Shown here: in pieces, positions 1 to 6,641 of the stretch
How positions within the stretch are numbered: the stretch's first letter is position 1
Layout: each line of letters starts with the position of its first letter
Assembly (NCBI GenBank): GCA_017557475.1
Contig: JAFYYO010000040.1
Location: 1-15,880 of the forward strand
DNA from: Bacteroidaceae bacterium
GTDB taxonomy: Bacteria; Bacteroidota; Bacteroidia; Bacteroidales; Bacteroidaceae
Length of the DNA: 15,880 bases
Direction of reading: 5' to 3'
Made by a program: the position numbers and the translations under genes
Notes under the pieces: model-generated
The model's database searches: none
What the model was told of the DNA's origin: nothing
What the model saw: the letters and a program-made list of their open reading frames with translations, nothing else

Positions 1-66
1 ATAACGTGGAATGAATGCAATCATAACGTGTTATGTTGGGCATCATAACGTGTGTCGTTTTTCAAC
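1..66. repeat. Palindromic 22-bp tandem array A (window edge)
   Basis: Three units begin at 1, 23 and 45, exactly 22 bp apart, each starting ATAACGTG. A degenerate fourth may follow at 67-88. The middle unit is the cleanest: left arm CATAAC, two-base centre GT, right arm GTTATG. Its right arm GTTATGTT pairs with ATCATAAC of the next unit across a 4-base loop GGGC, with one mismatch. The array lies 74 bp or more past the stop of the 140-1099 gene and may extend left of the window. It belongs to the same family as the arrays at 10738, 14833 and 4983. Function is unknown. Confidence 0.8.
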
Positions 67-104
67 CAAACGCTTGAATTTCATTCGAGCTTTTTCTCGC
101 CATG

Positions 105-130
105 CCAATGCTGGAGTCACTCCGCATTGG
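105..130 (-). terminator. Stem-loop just after the ATP-grasp gene, possible terminator
   Basis: CCAATGC (105-111) and GCATTGG (124-130) form a perfect 7-bp stem. An inner GGAG/CTCC pairing extends it, with one bulged base. It starts 9 bases past the stop codon of the minus-strand gene ending at 140. No T-run follows on the minus strand, so it is at best a weak or factor-assisted terminator, or a 3'-end stabiliser. Confidence 0.4.
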
Positions 131-139
131 TCATTTGGC

Positions 140-1099
140 TTAACCAAAACCTTCGACCTCTGCAGAATAGTGTCCGTAGATGTATTCCACGACTAAGCGA
201 CCAAAGCGACCTTGCTCAGCAAGCATGCAGGAGACGAGTCCCATCGTCATTCGCCAATTGACCTCGATGCAAGGACAGATGCCTTCCCCGGCCAGCATCA
301 TATCAATCCCGACTGGTCCCGAATAGTCGAAACGGCTCAGCCGTTCCTCCCACCATTTCCTGATTTCTTGAAGGTATTGCAAGGGAATGTATTGTGCCAG
401 CCAAGCAAGTTTTTGCCCTTCTGGAGCCACCCAATTGCCCAAGTAAGCGCCTCGCTCGTTCGTGTAGAAGAGCGAAAGTCCGCGATACTCCACGCCTCCC
501 TTTCCATCGAGCCAGAACTCGAGAGCGAAGTCGGTTATCTTATGAAGGAAACGCTCGACAACAAGGCTGCCTTGAGTCTTGAGGATACGCTTTGCCCAAG
601 CCTTCCATTGCTCGCTGCCAGCCTTCATCAACCCTTTCCCGCTACTGCTCCATGGTGCTTTCAGAAGGGCTTCTCCGTGCTTGTCGATGGCTTCTTCCAC
701 CTCCTCGAAAGTGTGGCAAAGCGTGCTCTCGCCACAAACGTGTCCGTCAAGAGGAAGTTGTTCTCGAAACTCCCCAAGAAGAGTCACTGCAGTCTGTCTG
801 TGAGAGAGTTGCCTCAATTGCTCCAACTCCTTTGCTGAGGGCAAAAGCGAGTCCTGAACGCCAGCCTGCTTTAATTGATGACAAAGGGCAGGACTCCAAC
901 CCCAAGGACGTATTTTTGTATCGTCCGAAAGGTTGAGTCGCTCCTCTCCGTTCCAAACAATATCTTCCTCTTCAGCCCACCACTGTGGCAACCACCAAAG
1001 TTCTCGCCGCATTTGCTGAATCTGCTGAGGCGGCGTATAGCCCGGCTTCCCGTCCGCCAAAGCCATATCATTCTCGGGGTTGAAGATGTAAAGCTTCAT
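140..1099 (-). CDS. ATP-grasp-fold protein of unknown function
   Basis: A 319-residue protein that I recognise only as a conserved Bacteroidota hypothetical beginning MKLYIFNPENDMALA. The C-terminal two-thirds look like an ATP-grasp fold. LLKAPWSSSGKGL (145-157) would supply the ATP-binding lysine and glycine-rich loop. VVERFL (180-185) fits the hinge that contacts adenine. GIDMML (264-269) and IEVNWRMTMG (278-287, with E279 and N281) fit the acidic metal-binding strand. It is probably cytoplasmic: no signal peptide or membrane segment is visible. The ATG lies 2 bases after the stop of the 1239-residue fusion gene, so the two are almost certainly co-transcribed. ATP-grasp enzymes usually join a carboxylate to an amine or thiol through an acyl phosphate, but nothing here reveals the substrate. 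The fold call is an inference from motifs. Confidence 0.75.
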   Translation of the reverse strand: MKLYIFNPENDMALADGKPGYTPPQQIQQMRRELWWLPQWWAEEEDIVWNGEERLNLSDDTKIRPWGWSPALCHQLKQAGVQDSLLPSAKELEQLRQLSHRQTAVTLLGEFREQLPLDGHVCGESTLCHTFEEVEEAIDKHGEALLKAPWSSSGKGLMKAGSEQWKAWAKRILKTQGSLVVERFLHKITDFALEFWLDGKGGVEYRGLSLFYTNERGAYLGNWVAPEGQKLAWLAQYIPLQYLQEIRKWWEERLSRFDYSGPVGIDMMLAGEGICPCIEVNWRMTMGLVSCMLAEQGRFGRLVVEYIYGHYSAEVEGFG

Positions 1100-1101
1100 G
1101 C

Positions 1102-4100
1102 TTAGAGGCTCTTTATCTGTGCGCCTTTATAGTAGTGCCCCAGAATCTTCTTGTAGCTGTAACCCTGTTCGCCCATAACGGCTGCACCTATCTGGCAGAG
1201 ACCTACGCCGTGACCCCAGCCGCGACCATGCAGGACGAACCTTTGCGGCACGCCTTCACGCACGTTCTTGGCTTCTATGGTGAAGGCGCTGCTCTTCAGA
1301 TGCGAGGTGCTGAGCATGCGACGAATCTCGAGTTCCTTGCCTACGACGAACGACTTCTCCTTGCCCACGATACGCAGCTTGCTGATGTGTCCACCAGGAC
1401 CTTTCTCTACAATCTCCATTCCGAGGATTGGTCCGAGCTCCATCTTCAGGTGTTTACAGATGAAGTCATGTGCTTCCTCCTGCGAAAGCTCCTCCGTCCA
1501 TTCGTAGAAGTCGCGGGTTTCGAGGTCGTAATCATTAAGCACTTGACGCAGAATCTTGGTGTCGTTCGTGTTGCAGAACGGGTCTTTGACAGAGCGCAGA
1601 TAGGGAACCTCGATGTTCTCCCAGCAGTATTGATACTCGTTCGTCTGACCTCCGCAACACTTTCCGAATCGCGTATCGCAAATCTTTCCATCGTACATGA
1701 GTACTTGACCTCGAGTCGCGCTAACTGCCTCAGCTACTCTGGGATTGCTGGCTCGCGTGATGCCTTGATAACGTTGGCAGTGGTCATCGGCACAGACGTC
1801 GAAGATGGTGTGGTCTTCGCGGTCGTACCAACGGATACTCTCGCCTTCGCCTTTGACGAAAGTGAAGAAGGGCGCAGCTTGCTCGGCATGCTCTTGTCGC
1901 CTTTGCATCTGGGCATAGAGCCAACTTCGAGAGATGACGGCGGCGGCTTTCAGGAACTCGAGCGAGCAACTGCTCTTCATCTCGCTACTGATGACGCTTG
2001 TCAGGTAGTCCTCGACGGGCAAGATGTTGATGGCGACGATTTTGTCCTCATCGACCACGAGCTTCAGTATGCCTTGGAAGGTTTGCGATTCCTGGCGCTC
2101 CCAATGGAACTTCTGACCGATTGTGACGCCATGAAGCGTGAAAGAGGATGCTCCTTCGTCTTGCGGCCTGAACGTCAATTCCTGATAAACATTATCTCGC
2201 CAACGAATGCCGCCATCCGTATATTCCGCCACTTGCTCGCCTGTCACCTCCGTACCTTTCGCATGATAAGGACTGTTCATGCAGAAGCGAATGACTGCAT
2301 CTTTCATGATGCCGACGGAAACTTCCTGATCGACGGAGGGCAGGTTGTCCTGCTTCTTCTCGTCCTCAGGAACAGCCTCTTCCGGCTTGTCCGTCAGTTG
2401 TGCGATAATGGGCTTTAGCTCCTCTTCGCTCAGCGTTACTTCCTGCAAGATGGCTTGCGCCTTTTCGGCCGTCAAAGCCTTGAAGTCCTGCTCTCTTGGG
2501 GTGATGAAGAGGCCGCACATATCGAGGGCTCCAGGACTTACGAGCAACTGCTCATCGCCCTTGGCATAATAGCAATCGGGACGATGTTTGCTGCGAGGGA
2601 AGATGAGCGTCACAATCTCGTCAGGCCGACTGGAAGTGCCTTCCTGACGCCAACAAACGATGTTCAGGCGAGGTTCCGACTCGTCGCCAACTATCGGCAA
2701 AGCCTTATAGACACGCTGGCAGAGCAGACTGTCGCTCTCGGTTGGCATGCTGCGAATCACGAAGACTGGGCAGGCATAACCCTCCAGGAGATAGAGTCCG
2801 CAACGACTGCCCACATTGCCTGCCTCTTCCATCGAAGCCGCTTGCTCGCCCGTCAAGGGATAGAGCTTGCGGAGACCCTTCTCGTACATCGTCCAATCGC
2901 GTTCCAGAGGCACAACTCCCCTGCTTCCTGCCTGCAGATGCATATGGTCTGGACACGAAGCGCCACAAAGCGGACCGTTATAGAAGACGATGTGTTTGGG
3001 CATATCCCAAGCCATTTTCCTGAGGGTTCCGAAGCTGCCATAGATGCTTTGAGGCGTGTGTCTGCGCATCGGAATCGTGAAGTGCTGAGGCAGGATGGGA
3101 TAAGGGTTAACGAGAATTTGATAGTGCTTCTCCGTCATGAGTTTGTGCTGCTCCTTGGGGCGGTTGTTGTCGCAAAGGAAGCAAGGCCGTTCGCTAATGG
3201 TCTTCTTGTCGATGGAAGCGCCAGTGGAAACGATTCGAGCAGGATTCCATTGTGTTGCGAGAATGACCTCGCCGAGTTGGAGTTCCTTTGTCTGCACACC
3301 TTCTTCCAGGGCCTTGTATCGTTCGGCTGCCTCGGGCCACTCTTCCAGTTCTTTCTTAAAGAAATCCTCGATTTCATCGGCATTTACTTTATGCTGCCAG
3401 AGTAGATTGAGTTGCTGACGAGCCTTGATTTCGAGGGTGCGAAGGTGGTCCTTGTAGGTATTGTTCTTGTTGATTTTCTCCTGACTGAGCGCAGCGTCGC
3501 TATTGCCCTCCCATCGGCGGCAGAGATAGACCTCGTCGTAGATACGGCCTATGCGATAGCGGCGACTAATCATCAAGCCCAAAGCATAGTCTTCGCCATA
3601 GCTGGTATTGGGGATTTGGAGTTCACGAAGGACTGGCGTAAAGAAAGCCCTCGGAGCTCCGAGGCCGTTGATGCGCAGAGCATTGTTGCGACCATTTTGG
3701 AGTGTCCATTCGCGATGGTCGATGAGGCCTGGCGGAAGCGTGTTCAGCTGGAAATCGCACATCCGGTATGAACCAATCACCATAGCTGCTCCCTCGGCAT
3801 AGAAGGCGTCCACCATTCGCTGCAAAGTCTTGGGCGAACTGTATAGGTCGTCGCTGTCGAGTTGCACCACAAAGCGGCCAACGAGCGGATGATGCACAGC
3901 CGTGTTCCAGCAACCGCCAATGCCCAAATCGCTGCGCTCAGGGATGATATGGATCACCCGTTCGTCGTCCTTGAATTCATTGATGGCTTCCGTAGTGCCG
4001 TCTGTTGAGCCGTTATCCACCACAATAAGGTTGAAGGGGAACGACGTCTCTTGCTCCAAGACAGAGCGAATGGCATCGCGAATAGTGCGCTCGCGATTGC

Positions 4101-4821
4101 GGACAGGAATGATGACAGAAGCCTCCACAGCGAACTCGCCCTCAGAGAACTTCACCTCGTCGTACTCATCGCCATGCAGATAGGCGTTCAAAGCCCGCAA
4201 ATGCCGCGTGCAAGCCCGCTCCATCTCCACTTGACGGCTGCGATTGCGAGGGTCGACATAGTCGAACTGCTTCTGCCCGCTCAGCCTCGTATCGTGCTCC
4301 ACCTCCGTATAGAGGAACTCATCGACGTGCAAAGGCAGTTGCTCACGACTGATGAAGAGCCTGAGGTCATAGAGCGCAGCAAACTGATAGTTGTGCAGGT
4401 TTTCCTGCTCCGCATAAGCCTTCAGGGCCTCTGTTCGAAACAAGAGCACTGACCCCAACTGAAAATCATCTCGAACGGAACCAAGTTGATAGTCAATAAG
4501 CGGCATAGCCCGACGCTCCCCATCGGGGGTGAGGCTGTAGTGGTCACTATATATCATCAGCGCCTTGCTGTCCTCGGCGATGGTGAGGAATCTGGTGAGA
4601 GCGTGATAGCCGAGTTGCAGCGTATCGTATTTCGTATATAATAAGGTATAGGGAGCCGTAGCCGTCTCGGCGATGCGTTTGATGGTGCGGGTATTCCCAG
4701 GCCCTTCTTCCCGCAGGAAGTTAATGCTCTGCACCTCAGGCTCAGCCTGTAGATTCTCCAGTGTCCCCTTGACCTGTTCGTCGCTCTGCCAAGGGATAAA
4801 GCAATCGATACAATTTGCCAT
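1102..4821 (-). CDS. Glycosyltransferase / HIT-like (DUF4922) / SpoIID-LytB fusion protein
   Basis: A 1239-residue protein with three modules. Residues about 233-440 are a GT-A family 2 glycosyltransferase: [24 protein letters not shown] and the DxD-like QLDSDD (320-325). Residues 1-225 resemble a second, degraded GT half. Residues about 515-790 resemble the DUF4922/GalT-like branch of the HIT superfamily: CFLC (547-550) could bind metal, and DHMHLQAG (625-632) supplies an HxHxQ active-site motif. Residues about 835-1239 are SpoIID/LytB, with LPVEDYL...SSEM (934-948) including the glutamate expected to be catalytic, CGGQT and [16 protein letters not shown]. No signal peptide or membrane segment is visible, which is odd for a peptidoglycan-acting domain. 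The ATG at 4821 is chosen because the -7 box (4850-4857) lies inside any longer reading from the TTG at 4860. It is followed by the ATP-grasp gene. Confidence 0.85.
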   Translation of the reverse strand: MANCIDCFIPWQSDEQVKGTLENLQAEPEVQSINFLREEGPGNTRTIKRIAETATAPYTLLYTKYDTLQLGYHALTRFLTIAEDSKALMIYSDHYSLTPDGERRAMPLIDYQLGSVRDDFQLGSVLLFRTEALKAYAEQENLHNYQFAALYDLRLFISREQLPLHVDEFLYTEVEHDTRLSGQKQFDYVDPRNRSRQVEMERACTRHLRALNAYLHGDEYDEVKFSEGEFAVEASVIIPVRNRERTIRDAIRSVLEQETSFPFNLIVVDNGSTDGTTEAINEFKDDERVIHIIPERSDLGIGGCWNTAVHHPLVGRFVVQLDSDDLYSSPKTLQRMVDAFYAEGAAMVIGSYRMCDFQLNTLPPGLIDHREWTLQNGRNNALRINGLGAPRAFFTPVLRELQIPNTSYGEDYALGLMISRRYRIGRIYDEVYLCRRWEGNSDAALSQEKINKNNTYKDHLRTLEIKARQQLNLLWQHKVNADEIEDFFKKELEEWPEAAERYKALEEGVQTKELQLGEVILATQWNPARIVSTGASIDKKTISERPCFLCDNNRPKEQHKLMTEKHYQILVNPYPILPQHFTIPMRRHTPQSIYGSFGTLRKMAWDMPKHIVFYNGPLCGASCPDHMHLQAGSRGVVPLERDWTMYEKGLRKLYPLTGEQAASMEEAGNVGSRCGLYLLEGYACPVFVIRSMPTESDSLLCQRVYKALPIVGDESEPRLNIVCWRQEGTSSRPDEIVTLIFPRSKHRPDCYYAKGDEQLLVSPGALDMCGLFITPREQDFKALTAEKAQAILQEVTLSEEELKPIIAQLTDKPEEAVPEDEKKQDNLPSVDQEVSVGIMKDAVIRFCMNSPYHAKGTEVTGEQVAEYTDGGIRWRDNVYQELTFRPQDEGASSFTLHGVTIGQKFHWERQESQTFQGILKLVVDEDKIVAINILPVEDYLTSVISSEMKSSCSLEFLKAAAVISRSWLYAQMQRRQEHAEQAAPFFTFVKGEGESIRWYDREDHTIFDVCADDHCQRYQGITRASNPRVAEAVSATRGQVLMYDGKICDTRFGKCCGGQTNEYQYCWENIEVPYLRSVKDPFCNTNDTKILRQVLNDYDLETRDFYEWTEELSQEEAHDFICKHLKMELGPILGMEIVEKGPGGHISKLRIVGKEKSFVVGKELEIRRMLSTSHLKSSAFTIEAKNVREGVPQRFVLHGRGWGHGVGLCQIGAAVMGEQGYSYKKILGHYYKGAQIKSL

Positions 4822-4849
4822 ATGGTTTATCCATTTGTTATTACACCGA

Positions 4850-4857
4850 CAAAGGTA
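4850..4857 (-). promoter_or_regulatory. -7 box TACCTTTG for the fusion-gene operon
   Basis: TACCTTTG on the minus strand matches the Bacteroidota consensus TAnnTTTG and ends 28 bases before the ATG at 4821. The upstream DNA is very AT-rich, but no clear TTG sits at the expected 19-20 bp distance. The box settles the start codon of the downstream gene. Confidence 0.75.
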
Positions 4858-4982
4858 CAAATAAAATCACAATAAAAAAAGAAGAATTGAAATAATTTGC
4901 CGTTTGCTATCATTTCTAGGGCAACAGCATTTTCCTGATTGCAGTATTTGATTCTCTGTCGGAACACATCTGGTTCTTGCAT

Positions 4983-5066
4983 CGCAAGTTGCGTTTCTAC
5001 AATCGCAAGCTGCGATTATACGGACACAAGTTGCGTTTTTGCAAACGTAGCCTGCGTCTTAAGAAT
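4983..5066. repeat. Palindromic 21-bp tandem array B
   Basis: Four units begin at 4983, 5004, 5025 and 5046, exactly 21 bp apart. The first has the perfect core CGCAA-G-TTGCG, and the others are CGCAAGCTGCG, CACAAGTTGCG and CGTAGCCTGCG. A weak fifth copy may precede at 4962. The right arm TTGCGTTT pairs with AATCGCAA of the next unit (7 of 8) across the 4-base loop CTAC. The core centre is one base instead of two, which explains the 21-bp rather than 22-bp period of the other arrays. It lies between the symporter terminator and the fusion-gene promoter. No gene is visible in the 4822-5245 gap. Confidence 0.8.
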
Positions 5067-5132
5067 TAAGCGAGACATGATGAAGAATAAACGATGCTAT
5101 TTTCAACATCGGAACTAGTTGGACAAAATAAA

Positions 5133-5157
5133 ATTGGCAGCCCTATGGACTGCCAAT
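5133..5157 (-). terminator. Intrinsic terminator after the symporter gene
   Basis: ATTGGCAG and CTGCCAAT form a perfect 8-bp stem with a 9-base loop. On the minus strand the stem is followed by TTTATTTTG. It lies about 90 bases past the stop of the symporter gene and should end the PEP-binding/symporter transcript. Confidence 0.75.
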
Positions 5158-5181
5158 ACATGCTTTGATGTTTAGAATGTC

Positions 5182-5236
5182 AACTTACATTTGTGTATGC
5201 GCCTTGTTCTCCGAAGATTTCGTTGGTATGTAAGTT
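5182..5236 (-). repeat. 9-bp inverted repeat in the symporter 3' region
   Basis: AACTTACAT (5182-5190) and ATGTAAGTT (5228-5236) are perfect reverse complements separated by 37 bases. The pair begins 9 bases past the stop codon of the symporter gene and lies before its terminator, so it would be transcribed. It could form a long-loop hairpin in the 3' UTR. Function is unknown. Confidence 0.5.
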
Positions 5237-5245
5237 CGATATGTA

Positions 5246-6631
5246 CTATCTCCAGCCTTCGAGGTCAGCTTCTGGGAAGAGGTCGGGACTGAACTGAGGC
5301 TCTTTGCCTTGCTTGCGTTGCTCCTTGAAGTCCTTCAGGAGTCGGAAGGCGTAGCGGCTCAATAGGCAAACTGCAATGAGGTTGGTAATGGTCATTAAAG
5401 CCATTGCAAGGTCAACGATACTCCAAGTTTGCTGCAACGTCATGAAGCCGCCCAGAAGCACTACAACTCCGCTGAGGCAGCGGAACAGAGTAATTGCCCA
5501 AGGCTTCTCGCTGATGTAACGGACATTCGTTTCGCCATAGAAGTAGTTAGCAATGATGGTGCTGTAGGCAAAGAGGAAGATGGCTGCCGTGAGGAACCAA
5601 GCTCCGAAACTGCCCAGGTGGTAGTCCATTGCGTGGGCCGTGAGGATGATGCCGTCGTCCTGTCCTGTGTAGAGTCCGCTCAGCAGGATGATGAAGGCGG
5701 TGCAGGTGCAGATGACAAGCGTATCGGTAAAGACACCCAAGCTTTGCAGGAGACCTTGTTGGACAGGATGGGGAATGGTGGCTGTAGCTGCGGCGTTGGG
5801 AGCACTGCCTTCACCTGCCTCGTTCGAGAAAAGGCCTCGTTTTACACCTTGCATAATAGCGATGCCGACTGCGCCTCCTGCGGCTTGCTCCCATCCGAAA
5901 GCACTGCGTACGATGAGGCTCAGCATCGAGGGTATCTGGGAGTAGTTTGCAACAAGAATGTAGAGTGCAAGCAGGATGTAACCAAAAGCCATGAAGGGCA
6001 CGATCATTGCGCAGAAGCGAGCGATGCGATGAATGCCACCAAAGATGATAACGAGCGTCATCAAAGCCAACCCGATGGCGACGTATTGCATAGGAATGTG
6101 AAAAGCCTCGCCGATAGCGTCGCAAAGAGTATTGCTTTGCACAAGTTGGTTGGCAAGCCCGAAGCCGTATATGATGAGCAGGGCAAAGAGGACACCCATC
6201 CAAGGACGCTTTAAGCCATACTTCATGTAGTAGGCAGGTCCGCCGTAGAAACTCTCTTTTCCGTGTCGCTTGAAGAGCTGTGCCAGCGTGGCTTCCATGA
6301 AAGCCGTGGCTGCTCCAAGCAGAGCCATTACCCACATCCAGAAGACAGCTCCTGGACCGCCCACGAAGATTGCACTCGCCACACCAGCCAGATTGCCTGT
6401 CCCGACTCTTGAGGAGAGACTGATGGCAAAGGCCTGAAAGGACGAAATCTTCTTTTTGCCGATGCTCTCGAAGCCATCCTTGCTTGGCTTGAAGAGATTG
6501 CGGAGCATGAGCGGCAACATCGTGAACTGTACTGCCCGCAGGTTCCAAGTAAAGTAGAGTGCACAACCTACAAGCATCGTAATGACGATGTAGGTCCAGA
6601 GCCAATCGCTAAGTGTATTGAAGAATTCCAT
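5246..6631 (-). CDS. Sodium:alanine/glycine symporter family (AGCS) transporter
   Basis: A 461-residue inner-membrane protein with about ten hydrophobic segments, of typical length for the family. Members carry small amino acids such as alanine or glycine inward with sodium. The family signature SRVGTGNLAGVA is at 74-85, and VKRGLFSNEAGEGSAPNAAA (263-282) is another conserved block of the substrate and ion path. FAYSTIIANYFYGE (354-367) is also characteristic. Its ATG lies 10 bases after the stop of the PEP/pyruvate-binding gene, so the two form one operon, and a terminator follows at 5133-5157. The pairing suggests, without proving it, that the transported amino acid is linked to pyruvate or PEP metabolism. 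The exact substrate cannot be read from the sequence. Confidence 0.93.
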   Translation of the reverse strand: MEFFNTLSDWLWTYIVITMLVGCALYFTWNLRAVQFTMLPLMLRNLFKPSKDGFESIGKKKISSFQAFAISLSSRVGTGNLAGVASAIFVGGPGAVFWMWVMALLGAATAFMEATLAQLFKRHGKESFYGGPAYYMKYGLKRPWMGVLFALLIIYGFGLANQLVQSNTLCDAIGEAFHIPMQYVAIGLALMTLVIIFGGIHRIARFCAMIVPFMAFGYILLALYILVANYSQIPSMLSLIVRSAFGWEQAAGGAVGIAIMQGVKRGLFSNEAGEGSAPNAAATATIPHPVQQGLLQSLGVFTDTLVICTCTAFIILLSGLYTGQDDGIILTAHAMDYHLGSFGAWFLTAAIFLFAYSTIIANYFYGETNVRYISEKPWAITLFRCLSGVVVLLGGFMTLQQTWSIVDLAMALMTITNLIAVCLLSRYAFRLLKDFKEQRKQGKEPQFSPDLFPEADLEGWR

Positions 6632-6641
6632 AGTTTAATGT

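Noticed and set aside
11..196. Small open frame of 61 codons on the plus strand
   Set aside because: It runs through array A and the hairpin into the end of the ATP-grasp gene; there is no promoter, and the composition reflects the repeats.
1135..2418. A 427-codon open frame on the plus strand
   Set aside because: It is antisense to the SpoIID part of the fusion gene, with no promoter or recognisable motif.
4821..4860. Start of the fusion protein at the upstream TTG (4860)
   Set aside because: The -7 box at 4850-4857 lies inside that extension; the ATG at 4821 gives a normal leader. The same logic rejects the GTG at 9608 and the TTG at 9665.
4983..5066. Replication-origin iterons
   Set aside because: Period and palindromy are iteron-like, but four arrays with different words lie dispersed over 15 kb among ordinary chromosomal genes, and no replication initiator gene is present.
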